Below, piece after piece: positions 1-10,975 of a DNA stretch of 64,000 bases. The DNA lies in the NCBI RefSeq assembly GCF_002117445.1, contig NZ_CP019937.1, positions 280,001-344,000 of the forward strand, read 5' to 3'. The notes under the pieces are model-generated. The model did not search any database, was not told the DNA's origin, and saw nothing but the letters and a program-made list of their open reading frames with translations. The position numbers were made by a program, and so were the translations under genes. This DNA comes from Ketogulonicigenium robustum (lineage in GTDB: Bacteria > Pseudomonadota > Alphaproteobacteria > Rhodobacterales > Rhodobacteraceae). Position 1 is the stretch's first letter. Each line of letters opens with the position of its first letter.

Positions 1-1075
<1,075 letters not shown>

Positions 1076-1143
1076 CAGAAATAGCTCAACCAAATCAAAA
1101 ATCATACATAACAGTATACTTGAACAAAAATGCTTCTTTCCCG

Positions 1144-1260
1144 GTCTGGTGGATATAGCTCTTGCAAAACACCCGATCCCTTCCCGAACTCGGAAGTTAA
1201 GTGCAAAAACGCTGATGGTACTGCGACTTAAGTCGTGGGAGAGTAAGTCACCGCCAGACC
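1144..1260 (+). rRNA. rrf: 5S ribosomal RNA
   Basis: The gene is about 117 nt long and lies about 70 nt after the 23S gene. The terminal helix is formed by TCTGGTGG at the 5' end and CCGCCAGA at the 3' end. The internal CCCGATCCCTTCCCGAACTC block is the conserved loop B/C region of 5S rRNA. It is co-transcribed with 23S and the following tRNA-fMet. Confidence 0.95.
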
Positions 1261-1304
1261 TGATAAGAAGCATATCTCTCTCTATATACAAAAAATCCAA
1301 ACAA

Positions 1305-1381
<77 letters not shown>

Positions 1382-1402
1382 ACAAATCCTACACTTTCCG
1401 CA

Positions 1403-1427
1403 ACCTCCCCTAAAACGGAGGTCTTTT
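1403..1427 (+). terminator. rRNA operon terminator
   Basis: ACCTCC (1403-1408) pairs with GGAGGT (1417-1422) around an 8-nt loop and is followed by CTTTT. It lies 22 nt after the tRNA-fMet CCA end, so it most likely ends the rrn transcript. The stem is short and other factors may contribute. Nothing further is recognisable from here to the GntR gene at 1674. Confidence 0.6.
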
Positions 1428-1673
1428 GATGCACAGACATCAGGTCCGCATTCAGGCTCAAAGCCAGAATAATGCCGGACAAGACAGCGAACAATCATCG
1501 AGCTGAGGCTTGAGCACCCATTGGTGCAGGTCGAGAAATCGAACGACGCGCGGATGGGTTTGACGCGCGAAGAGTATAGAGCCCTGCGCACCCCTAGCGC
1601 CAGAAAATACTATTCTTGCTGTATCATGGTATTATACTGGACCTATATTTGGCTTTGATCTTGCAGGGGCATA

Positions 1674-2165
1674 GTGGAAGACCAGATCGCGACCCAACCG
1701 CGCCTTCTTGCTGATCGCATTGCTGCTGCCCTCGCGCAGGACGCGGGCGAGGACCCGCTTTATCGCCGTTTGGCGCGGGCCATGCGCCTCCTCATCGCGG
1801 CGAGCGAGATGAAAAACAACGACAACCTGCCCTCCGAGCGACGCCTCGCCGAAGTCACAGGGCTGTCGCGGGTGACAGTACGAAAGGCGCTGACAGCTTT
1901 GGCCGAGGAAGGCATCATCGGTCGGCGCGCCGGGGCGCGTGCGCATGTCGTGAAAGATATCGACCAATCGCTCTCGGTGCTTATCGGGTTTACGGCTGAT
2001 ATGCGACGGCGCGGGGCTGATGGCCGCTCGATCCTGCTGTCGCAAGATGTCGGGCTCCCGACCCCTGACGAGGTTATTTTGTTAGGGATATCACCGACCG
2101 ACAAGGTCATGCGGTTGTCGCGGGTGCGGCTGGCCGAGGATGAGCCGGGATCGGCCGATATCTGA
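1674..2165 (+). pseudogene. GntR/HutC-type regulator, 3'-truncated
   Basis: The first 160 codons encode a GntR winged-helix domain (about residues 25-95, with LPSERRLAEVTGLSRVTVRK as the recognition segment), then the start of a UTRA effector domain beginning LSVLIGFTADMRRRGADGRS. UTRA regulators are normally about 240 residues. Here similarity stops after RLAEDEP at about 2150, where the frame enters the 3' end of an IS3-family transposase and terminates four codons later. The effector domain is therefore incomplete and the protein is probably inactive. The start is a GTG at 1674; no strong ribosome-binding site is visible. The lost target operon may be the ABC transporter remnants next door, but that is a guess. 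Confidence 0.75.
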
Positions 2166-2320
2166 ACTTCTACAACACCCGCCGTCCGCATTCATCGCTT
2201 GACGGGAAAACCCCCGATCACGCTTACTTCAACCAGCCAATGCCCGAAGTGGCAGACGCCTAACCGAAGAGGAAAACCACTTAGAAAACGCCCGGAACAT
2301 ATTTAGATAAACCGAACCAC
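2156..2320 (+). mobile_element. IS3-family element, 3' remnant
   Basis: The frame 2156-2263 reads RYLNFYNTRRPHSSLDGKTP and continues to a stop after PEVADA. This is the hallmark C-terminus of IS3-family OrfB integrases (the YNxxRPHSSL motif after the catalytic E). The rest of OrfB, all of OrfA and the left end are missing. The remaining bases up to about 2320 (ending ACCACCTCT) look like the right end of the element. Its left edge is fused directly into the GntR gene, so the element lost its 5' part by deletion rather than being a clean insertion. It differs in sequence from the intact IS3-family copy at 4441-5668. Confidence 0.8.
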
Positions 2321-2434
2321 CTCTATACCGGGGGGCAGGGCATTGCGCAACGTCACCCAAAGGCCTGCCAGAATCTCGGGCGGGTATTGCGGGATGAAGT
2401 CGAACCTGAAGAAGGTGGTCAGAAAATGGTCCAT
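2303..2434 (-). pseudogene. Amino-acid ABC permease, N-terminal fragment
   Basis: Read on the minus strand from ATG at 2434, the product begins MDHFLTTFFRFDFIPQYPPE and continues ILAGLWVTLRNAL. This matches the N-terminus of HisM/GlnP-type polar amino-acid permeases. After about 33 codons the frame runs into the IS3 remnant and stops at 2303. It lies directly downstream of the substrate-binding protein remnant on the same strand, the usual gene order of this transporter type. The remainder, including every transmembrane segment, is absent. Confidence 0.6.
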
Positions 2435-2493
2435 GGCTTTCAGTCCGGACGTATGGGCAGGGGGGGCGCAAGGCACGGCACAGAAGTGGCGGA

Positions 2494-3012
2494 TCAGTCG
2501 CAGCTGAGGGTGTGTTCGCTCGCGTCATACCCCTCGTAGTCGGGGGCGCCGTAACCGGGGAAAACCTCGGCTTGGGGGGCTGCGGCGGGGCGATGCCGAA
2601 CCATTTGGTGTAGATTTCAGCGAACGCGTCGTTGGTCTTCATGCATTCCAGCGCGACTTCGACTTCGTTGCGGAAAGCGACGTCGTCCTTGCGGAAGAAA
2701 AACGACACGTTCACGCCCACCGGAATGCGTAGCGACACTTCCAGTTGCGGGTTTTCGGCAGCGAAATACCGGCTGGCCGACATATCGGCAATGGTGGCGT
2801 CGGCGCGGCCCGTCAGCACTGCGCGGATCGCATTGGGCTGCGAATTGTAACGGTCCGACTGCAGGCCCGTGAAGATCGACGAAAACGGGGTGTCGATCAG
2901 GTCGGTGCCGGGGCGGCCCATCTGCGCGGCCAGTGCAACGCCAAGGTCGTAGGTAAAGCCGGTCAGGTCACCGTCATCGCCGACGAAGGCAAAGGGGGCG
3001 AAGCCGCCCTCT
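2494..3012 (-). pseudogene. Polar amino-acid substrate-binding protein, broken
   Basis: The minus-strand reading contains a family 3 solute-binding domain: GGFAPFAFVGDDGDLTGF near 3010-2960, then LTGRADATIADMSA and AFAEIYTKWFGI. Two lesions are visible. The 5' end, including signal peptide and start codon, is lost at about 3012. Near 2580 the frame shifts: after KWFGIAPP the reading must move to another frame to recover the expected tail FPGYGAPDYEGYDASEHTL, which ends at a TGA at 2494. It would have fed the permease fragment at 2303-2434. The gene cannot make a functional protein. Confidence 0.8.
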
Positions 3013-3305
3013 CATGGGCATCAACTGCCGCCGCCACCCAAATTACCCGGACGGGCGCCGCGCAAAGCATCCCTTTTGCGTCAGAGCTCCTCAGCTAGCA
3101 CACTTTTTTGACAATGCGCGCCATATGCCCATCATGACACGCCATGAACCTCATCGCTTTCGTCTCTCAGAAAACGAAAGTTCAGCGCCCGAGACCACGA
3201 CAATCCTGTACGGTGCAATCCCAGTATAGCCGCGCCGCGTACCGCACCATTGTCCGCGAATATCTCAACGATGCCTCGATCGTGGATGATCCGGAGGCCT
3301 ACGTC
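3013..3305. other. Junction DNA with no recognisable gene
   Basis: About 290 bp lie between the broken binding-protein gene and the target duplication of the IS481-type element. Short open frames exist but none has a recognisable motif or ribosome-binding site. A TTGACA hexamer near 3108 lacks a convincing -10 partner. The stretch probably derives from an earlier rearrangement. Confidence 0.5.
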
Positions 3306-3311
3306 CCTAGG
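3306..3311. repeat. Target site duplication, left copy (CCTAGG)
   Basis: CCTAGG directly precedes the left end (TGTTCAGTCCC) of the IS481-family element and is repeated exactly after its right end. It fits the 6-bp NCTAGN target duplication described for IS481 itself. Confidence 0.75.
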
Positions 3312-4264
3312 TGTTCAGTCCCGACATTTGGTGGATCGGGTTGAGGATGAATCGATCTGGCTCTGATGTCCAGATTTTGCAAATGTATTCGTAGGGCGTA
3401 AGTCCGCCGGAGTCTTTAGCCTGCGCGCGAAGTTGTAGGCCGCCATGAAGTCCCCCAAGTGGGTGCGGAGCTGGTCATGGCTTTGGTAATGGAAGCGCTT
3501 GATCGTGGCCTCTTTGATCGTGCGGTTCATCCGCTCGACCTGACCATTAGTACATGGATGGTTGGGCTTGGTCAGCCTGTGCTCAATCCCGTTTGCCTCG
3601 CAAATCATGTCGAAGCGCATCGGCCGAGAGTAGATGGTATTCTTGTTCCGCGGCTGCTCAGCGTACTGAATACCGTTGTCGGTGAGAGTGGTATGGACTT
3701 GGTAGGGCACGGCTTCGAGCATGTGCTGGAGGAATCCCTAGGCTGTCTTTCTATCGGCCTTTCGACGAGTTTGGTCACAGCGAACTTGCTCGTCCGGTCG
3801 ATGCCAACGAACAAATATAGTTTGCCTTCAGCGGTCTGCACCTCGGCAATATCGATGTGGAAGAACCCTATGGGGTAGCGTTTGAACTTCGACCGCTTCG
3901 GCTTGTCGCCCTCCATATCAGGCAGGCGCGAGATGCCATGTCGTTGCAGACAGCGGTGCAGCGCAGATCGCGTCAGATGTGGGATCGAGGGCTGCAGGGC
4001 ATAAAGGCAGTCGTCCAGCGGCAGCAGCGTATGGCGCCGAAACGCGACGACCGTCGCCTCTTCAGCCTCAGTCAGAACGGTCGATCGAGGCTCGGAAGGT
4101 CCGTTCTTCATATCCTCGACCGTCGCGCGATTGCGCCACTTCGCAACCGTCTTGGGATTAATGCCCAACTCCCGGCTCAGCTGCGCGAGCAAAGCTTGCG
4201 ATCGCTGTATTGCTGCTCGGACAGCGTGCGTGGTCGTGGCGCTGCCGTGACGAACTTGTCCCAC
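3307..4264 (-). pseudogene. IS481-family transposase, frameshifted
   Basis: The N-terminal part (start GTG at 4264) has a helix-turn-helix with LSRELGINPKTVAKWRNRAT, then the DDE integrase core beginning GFFHIDIAEVQTAEGKLYLF. The core continues in another frame as LTDNGIQYAEQPR and ends with the NHPCTNGQVERMNRTIKEAT block. At about 3757-3760 a single-base loss shifts the frame, and the correct frame then meets a TAG (3738-3740) where related proteins have Trp. A second one-base loss near 3412 shifts the C-terminus; the restored reading ends YEYICKIWTSEPDRF...GLNT. The natural stop codon TAG at 3307-3309 lies in the target duplication, outside the element. Dead gene. Confidence 0.85.
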
Positions 4265-4320
4265 AAGGCTTCCTTCCATTCCAGAGAAAGGATCGCACCA
4301 TCAAACCGTGGGATCAAACA
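3312..4320 (-). mobile_element. IS481-family insertion sequence, 1009 bp
   Basis: The element runs from TGTTCAGTCCC at the left to the complement of TGTTTGATCCC at the right. The imperfect terminal inverted repeats match at about 15 of 23 positions, with TGTT, TCCC, TTTG and TGG shared. It is flanked on both sides by CCTAGG, a 6-bp duplication of the CTAG-centred type. It carries one minus-strand transposase gene that is now inactivated by indels and a nonsense codon. It landed just outside or at the left end of the IS5-family remnant that begins near 4327. Confidence 0.85.
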
Positions 4321-4326
4321 CCTAGG
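4321..4326. repeat. Target site duplication, right copy (CCTAGG)
   Basis: Second copy of CCTAGG, immediately after the right end of the IS481-family element. Its presence shows that the element arrived by ordinary transposition and has not rearranged since. Confidence 0.75.
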
Positions 4327-4440
4327 CGCAAGCCCCATTGATTTCGGGATTTTGGCTTGATTCAGGCTCCGCGCGGAGACCTGATCGATGATCAATCTTT
4401 ACTGGCTGAGCGATACTCAGATGTCGCGCCTTGCGCCGTT
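4327..4440 (+). mobile_element. IS5-family element, left remnant
   Basis: After an inverted-repeat leader (CAGGCTCCGCGCGGAGACCTG near 4363-4383) an ATG at 4388 begins MINLYWLSDTQMSRLAPF, the N-terminus of IS5-family (IS427-like) transposases. The reading stops matching exactly at 4440/4441, where the IS3-family element begins. Only 18 codons survive here; the last 19 codons of the same kind of gene lie on the other side of the IS3 element at 5670-5729. Confidence 0.75.
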
Positions 4441-4503
4441 TGGACTTGTCTCACTTCCGTTCCGGTTTTTTACGAGCAATGCTCGCCATAAAGGAGACCA
4501 GAT

Positions 4504-4776
4504 ATGGCACCCAAGCACAGTGAAGATTTCAAGCGCGATGCGGTTCGGATCGCGACGCATAGCGGCCTGACACGGCGACAGGTGGCGTCGGACCTTGGTG
4601 TCGGGTTTTCGACCTTGGGCAAGTGGATGCGGGATTATTCGACCGATCCGACAGCGGCCGAGGACGCGGAACTACGCCGCGAGAATGAGCGCTTGCGCAA
4701 AGAGAACCGTATCCTGCGGGAGGAGAGGGAAGTACTAAAAAAGGCCGCGATCCTCTTCGCGAGCCAAAAGCAGTGA
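4504..4776 (+). CDS. IS3-family transposase OrfA
   Basis: A 90-residue protein that binds the ends of the element. Residues 1-50 form an HTH_Tnp_1 helix-turn-helix (FKRDAVRIATHSGLTRRQVA, then LGVGFSTLGKWMRDY). Residues 58-84 are a leucine-zipper coiled coil (ELRRENERLRKENRILREER) that mediates multimerisation. The ribosome-binding site AAGGAGA lies 6-7 nt before the ATG. It overlaps orfB by 4 nt (GTGA). The A6G heptamer at 4737-4743 allows a fraction of ribosomes to enter the orfB frame and make the OrfAB transposase. Confidence 0.9.
   Translation: MAPKHSEDFKRDAVRIATHSGLTRRQVASDLGVGFSTLGKWMRDYSTDPTAAEDAELRRENERLRKENRILREEREVLKKAAILFASQKQ
4737..4743 (+). promoter_or_regulatory. Programmed -1 frameshift site (A AAA AAG)
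   Basis: The heptamer AAAAAAG is phased A_AAA_AAG in the orfA frame. A -1 slip here continues through an uninterrupted frame into orfB, giving the OrfAB fusion that acts as the transposase in IS3-family elements. The phasing and the open -1 frame are seen directly; the efficiency is unknown. Confidence 0.8.
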
Positions 4777-5630
4777 GATTTCAGTTCATTGCGGAGTATC
4801 GCGGAGATCTTTCACGCGCCCGCCTTTGCTGTCTGATGCAAGTTTCGGACCGTGGTTTACGAGCGTGGCGTCACAGGCCGCCCTCGCTGCGTCAGCGGCG
4901 CGACATGGTCCTTCTGGCCCATATTCGCGAACAGCACCGGCTCAGTCTGGGTAGCTATGGCCGCCCGCGCATGACGCAGGAATTGACCGAATTGGGCATC
5001 AGGGTGGGGCAACGCAGGGTTGCCCGGATCATGCGCGACAATGGCATCCAGGTCTTGCGAAGCCGCAAATTCAAGCGCACGACCGACAGCGACCACAGTT
5101 TCAACATCGCCCCGAACCGTCTGAACCAGGATTTCACGGCGCGGGCCCCGAACCAGAAATGGGCGGGAGATATCACCTATATTTGGACCTGCGAAGGATG
5201 GGCCTATCTCTCTGTGATCATTGATCTATATTCGAGGCGCGTAATCGGTTGGGCAATCAGCAACCGTATGAAGCAGGACTTGGCCTTGCGGGCTTTGGAC
5301 ATGGCAATCGCGTTACGCCGACCGCCACCGGGCTGCATTCACCGCACCGATCGCGGCGCGCAATATTGTGCGCACGCGTATCAGAAGCGCCTTCGCCGTC
5401 ACGAGTTGCTGCCTTCCATGAGTGGCAAAGGAAATTGTTACGATAATTCCGCAGTCGAGAGTTTCTTCAAGTCGCTCAAGGCCGAACTCATCTGGCGAAA
5501 CACGTGGCAAACACGCCGGGACGTCGAGGTCGCGGTGTTCGAATACATCAACGGATTCTACAATCCGCGCAGGCGGCATTCTTCGTTGAATGGAAAATCA
5601 CCCGTGGCCTTCGAAAAGATCGCCGCATAA
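4773..5630 (+). CDS. IS3-family transposase OrfB (DDE integrase)
   Basis: A 285-residue rve-type integrase. An N-terminal HTH_21 segment carries the SYGRPRMTQEL motif at about residues 65-75. The catalytic core follows with D in WAGDITYIWT, D in IHRTDRGAQYC and E in CYDNSAVESFFKSLKAE, so the DDE triad is complete. The C-terminus has YINGFYNPRRRHSSLNGKSP, typical of the family. The GTG at 4773 can be used by translational coupling to orfA, but the functional product is probably the frameshifted OrfAB protein. No degeneration is visible. Confidence 0.9.
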   Translation: MRFQFIAEYRGDLSRARLCCLMQVSDRGLRAWRHRPPSLRQRRDMVLLAHIREQHRLSLGSYGRPRMTQELTELGIRVGQRRVARIMRDNGIQVLRSRKFKRTTDSDHSFNIAPNRLNQDFTARAPNQKWAGDITYIWTCEGWAYLSVIIDLYSRRVIGWAISNRMKQDLALRALDMAIALRRPPPGCIHRTDRGAQYCAHAYQKRLRRHELLPSMSGKGNCYDNSAVESFFKSLKAELIWRNTWQTRRDVEVAVFEYINGFYNPRRRHSSLNGKSPVAFEKIAA

Positions 5631-5668
5631 CATCAGCAACACACCGGAACGAAAACGGTGCAAGTCCA

Positions 5669-5760
5669 GTGTCCAGAGACCTTCTTCTCCGCCATCATCC
5701 TCGCCGCAACCGTCCTGTTCTGGCTATGATCAAGAACGAGTTCTGAGCTTAGGGGGAGGT
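5669..5760 (+). mobile_element. IS5-family element, right remnant
   Basis: From 5670 the reading is CPETFFSAIILAATVLFWL followed by a TGA at 5727-5729, which is the C-terminus of IS5-family (IS427-like) transposases. It starts directly at the right end of the IS3 element, so roughly 200 codons of the IS5 transposase between the two remnants are gone. The bases after the stop (CGAGTTCTGAGCTTAGGG) probably include the right inverted repeat, whose left partner could not be identified. Confidence 0.75.
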
Positions 5761-6504
5761 TAATCCGTGGCTGACGCCCAATCGGCATGCCGTGGTCCGC
5801 GCGTGCTGCTCCTTACCGCCAGCCGCTGTTGTAGTTGTGGCGTCAGTCCAACCTTCGCTGCTGGCTAAGCTAGCTGCTATCCATACAGTCACCGGTATCG
5901 CGTCATCGCAAACACCAGCACCACTGTCGCCGTGTCGATTGCAAACTTGTTAGCGGATGGATGATCGATTCGCTGCTGTATTCGGTCGATAATGCTGTGG
6001 ACACCCGGCGAAGCGCTCGAGCTGTTGTGGATGCTTGAGGTGATCGCCGGAGCGCGCGCGGGCTTTCCAAGCCTTTGGTTTGGGGATGAGATATATGACG
6101 AAGATGGGTAAGCGCATGGCTCAGATTAGCAGGCCAAGCGCTACCAGCAAAAGGGCGGAAAGCCGCCTTACGGCGGTGCGGCATGGCAGCTGTGGCAAGC
6201 CCAACCGTCCACGCAGCACTTTGTACGGCGCACGCTGCGTCTGGTGGCGGATCATCTTGCGATCTGCCCCGGCAATCCGCCACGCCCGCCGTTCCGAGGG
6301 CCTAAGCAGTGACCTCAGATGTGGGCCTGCTTCGTGATCGGTCAGGATGACGATGATCTGCTCGTCCGTGAAACGCGCTCACTTCTTTGACCGTCCTCAA
6401 CGTGGGCCGGACGCGAATTGACGCGTTTGGAAAAATTCCGTCGCAGGTCAACAGCTATGGCGGAAAGGGCAAAGAATCACATCACCCTGAATTTGCAACA
6501 ACGG
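5761..6504. other. Gene-free mobile-element debris
   Basis: About 740 bp without an intact gene. Two traces stand out. On the plus strand, 6130-6312 reads QAKRYQQKGGKPPYGGAAWQ onward to FRGPKQ and a stop, with stop codons just upstream, like the tail of a decayed gene that I do not recognise. On the minus strand, 6378-6325 matches the start of an IS3-family OrfA (listed separately). Nothing else with a recognisable motif is seen. Confidence 0.5.
6325..6378 (-). mobile_element. IS3-family OrfA N-terminal scrap
   Basis: Eighteen codons read ARFTDEQIIVILTDHEAG, close to the N-terminus of IS3-family OrfA proteins (R-F-T/S-E/D-EQII-IL-EHEAG). No start codon precedes it in frame (a TGA lies immediately upstream) and the similarity ends abruptly. 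It is a trace of a third IS3-type element, not a gene. Confidence 0.45.
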
Positions 6505-8336
<1,832 letters not shown>

Positions 8337-8337
<1 letters not shown>

Positions 8338-10100
8338 CAGGGCAGCACCGTGGCGCCGCCGTAAGTGGCGCGGTAGGTCGCGGCGGCTTCCAGCCGGCCG
8401 TCGGGGTGACGCAGAGCAGCTGTTACACGCCCGACGCTGCCTTTGGGCACGGCGCGCAGCACATGCCCGCGCGCAGCAAGGGCGTCGCGGGTCGCTTCAG
8501 GCAGGTCGGCCTCGGCCACCAAGCCGCCCGGCTCGCGCGAGCGGGGGAAAAAGCTGGCGGGCATATGCGTCGAATGGAACATCGGCGCATCCAACGCGTC
8601 TTGCAGCGACAGGCCTTGGGCCGCGAAGCGTAGGAAAAACAGCAGTTGCCATTGGTCTTGCTGGTCGCCGCCGGGGGTGCCGAACGACAGAACGCGGCCG
8701 TCGCGGTGCCACGCAAGGCTGGGCGATAACGTAGTGCGCGGGCGCTTGCCGGGGGCCAGCGATCCGGGCAGGTCAGGCTCCAGCCAGAACATTTGCGCGC
8801 GCGAATTCAAACAAAAGCCCAAGCCCGGAATCGTGGGCGAGCTTTGCAGCCACCCGCCCGACGGCGTGGCCGAGACGATATTGCCCCATTTGTCGATCAC
8901 ATCAAGATGGACGGTATCGCCGCGCGGGATCGTTCCTTTGTCGGTGGCCAAATGCGCCATGGTGGGCTCGTACACCGCCCCTTCGGGCAGGCTCAGGCGC
9001 TCCAGCACGTCGGCCATGGTGGCAACCTGCGCCTCGAACCCCGGGACGGTTCCGGCGTGCAGGGTGTTGTCGGCGGTCGGGCCGATTTGGTCGCGGCGGG
9101 CGCTGGCATAGGCGTCGGATAGCAGGTCATCCATCGGCACATCGACCAGCGCGGGGTCGGCGTAATAGGTGTCGCGGTCGGCGTAGGCCAGCTTTTGCGC
9201 CTCGATCACCAGATGGACGAAATCGGTGCCGGTGGTGTCCAGTGATGCGACCACATCGGCAGGCAGCATCGACAGGGATTGCGCCAGAACCGGGCCTTGG
9301 CCCCACGGCCCGGTCTTGGCCAGCGTCCAGCCGTTGTAGTCATAGGTGAGGGGGGCTTCGTAGCTGGCACTATAGGTTGCCATATCGCCGGCGGTCAGCA
9401 CGCCGCTGTGGGCGGTGCCGCTGGCATCCATCGCCTTGAACGTCGCGCAGAAGTCGCCGATCGCCTCGGCGACGAAGCCACGGTAAAAGGCGTCGCGCGC
9501 GGCATCGATACGCGCTTCGCGTGTCTCGCCCGTGGCGAGGTCCAGAATCCGCCGCCACGTTTGCGCCAGATCGGGGTTGCGGAACAGGCCGCCCTTTTCC
9601 GGCGGCTTGCCGCCTTGCAGCCACAGCGCCGCCGACCCCGGCCAGTGCTGGGTGAAAAAGTCGCCGAGTTTGGTGATCGTATCAACCGCGCGATCCAGAA
9701 TGGGGTGCCCTTCATCCGCAAGGCGGATGGCGGCAGCCATCACAGTGGGCAACTCCATCGTGCCGTGGTCGCGCAGCATCAGCATCCAGCCGTCAAACGC
9801 GCCGGGGATGACCGTGGCCAGCAGGCCGTCGCCGGGGATCAGATCCAACCCTTCTGCCTTGTAATGGGCGATTGTCGCACCCGCAGGTGTAGGCCCTTGG
9901 GCGCAGAGGACTTGGGCCTTTCCGTCTTTCCAGAAGATCGCGGGCAGATCGCCGCCTGGCCCGTTCAGGTGCGGCTCGACCACTTGCAGAACAAGGCCTG
10001 CTGCCACGGCGGCATCGAACGCGTTGCCGCCTGCCGCCAGAATATCAGCGCCTGCCTGTGTGGCCAGCGCATGGGTCGATGAAATTGCGCCAGTGGTCAT
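8337..10100 (-). CDS. Gamma-glutamyltransferase-family hydrolase
   Basis: A 587-residue Ntn-hydrolase of the gamma-glutamyltranspeptidase family. The N-terminus has the family block HALATQAGADILAAGGNAFD. The probable autoprocessing nucleophile is Thr-396 in the DTVHLDVIDKWGN segment, equivalent to the TTHxSVVD motif of E. coli Ggt. A glycine pair follows in ATPSGGW. There is no signal peptide, so it should act in the cytoplasm on imported gamma-glutamyl peptides, unlike periplasmic Ggt. It sits between the permease and ATPase genes, overlapping both (4 nt and 1 nt), so it belongs to the transport operon. Whether it favours hydrolysis or transfer cannot be told. Confidence 0.88.
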
Positions 10101-10975
10101 CCGTTATCCCTCGGGTCTAGTGCGTCGCGCAGGCCGTCGCCCAGCAGGTTGAAGCCCATCACGACCAGAAAAATCGCGATACCGGGGGCGACAGCCATAT
10201 AGGGGGCTTGCGTTAGGAAGTTCTTGGCAGTGGCCAGCATCGCGCCCCAGCTGGGTTCGGGGGCCTGTTGGCCAAGCCCGAGGAACGACAGCGATGCCTC
10301 GGCGATGATGGCGGTGGCGATGGTCAGCGTGGCCTGCACCAGAATGGGCGGCAGGATGTTTGGCAGAATATAGCGCCCCATAATCCGCAGGTTGCTGATG
10401 CCGATCGATCGCGCGGCTTCGACGTAATCCTCGGTTTTGACGGACAGTGCTTGGCCGCGAGCAAGGCGGATAAAGACAGGCATCGCCGAAATACCGATTG
10501 CGATCATGGCGTTTTGTAGGCTCGGCCCCAAAAATGCCGCCAGCGCAATCGCAAGGATCAGGAACGGCATGGCCAGCATGGCATCGGTGATGCGCGCAAT
10601 GATCTGGTCTAGCCAGCCGCCGAAGTAACCGGCCAGCAGGCCCAGCGGCACGCCGAACGCAACCGCGATGGCGACCGAAATCACCCCCGCCTGCAGCGAC
10701 GCCCGCGCGCCCCAGATCATCCGCGAGAGGATGTCGCGGCCCAGCTCGTCCGTTCCCAGCCAGTTGGCGGCCGATGGCGGCTTGCGCACCAGCATCCAGT
10801 CGGTCGCGGTGGGGTTGGGGATGGGCAACAAGGGGGCCAGCAGCGCGACGACGGCAAAGAACAGCACCACGCACGCCCCGACCAGCGCGGCGCGGTTACG
10901 TTTGAACTTGCGCCATGTGCGGTTCTGGCGGCGGGGCGGCACTTCGGCCACGGTGGGGACGGCTGTACCGGTCAC
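10097..10975 (-). CDS. Peptide ABC transporter permease (DppC/GsiD type)
   Basis: A 292-residue inner-membrane permease. The N-terminal OppC-type segment (about residues 20-45, RAALVGACVVLFFAVVALLA) is followed by a periplasmic loop with GTDELGRDILSRMIWGARAS, the hallmark of the DppC class. Several transmembrane helices follow. The cytoplasmic EAA loop (EAARSIGISNLRIMGRYILP) contacts the ATPase. It overlaps the dppB-type gene upstream by 4 nt and the ggt-family gene downstream by 4 nt, indicating tight co-expression. Confidence 0.92.
   Translation of the reverse strand: MTGTAVPTVAEVPPRRQNRTWRKFKRNRAALVGACVVLFFAVVALLAPLLPIPNPTATDWMLVRKPPSAANWLGTDELGRDILSRMIWGARASLQAGVISVAIAVAFGVPLGLLAGYFGGWLDQIIARITDAMLAMPFLILAIALAAFLGPSLQNAMIAIGISAMPVFIRLARGQALSVKTEDYVEAARSIGISNLRIMGRYILPNILPPILVQATLTIATAIIAEASLSFLGLGQQAPEPSWGAMLATAKNFLTQAPYMAVAPGIAIFLVVMGFNLLGDGLRDALDPRDNG

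Larger units (their letters stand above)
4441..5668 (+). mobile_element. IS3-family insertion sequence, 1228 bp, intact
   Basis: The left end TGGACTTGTCTCACTTCCGT and the complement of the right end TGGACTTGCACCGTTTTCGT form terminal inverted repeats; the shared part continues to TTCCGG. Inside are overlapping orfA and orfB with a programmed-frameshift heptamer, and both frames are complete, so the element could be active. The flanks (GTT on the left, GTG on the right) do not show a clean 3-4 bp duplication. This fits the adjacent deletion inferred from the split IS5 remnant. Confidence 0.9.

Noticed and set aside
3108-3140. TTGACA hexamer suggesting a promoter
   Set aside because: The expected -10 position reads ATCATG, too poor a match, and no gene follows.
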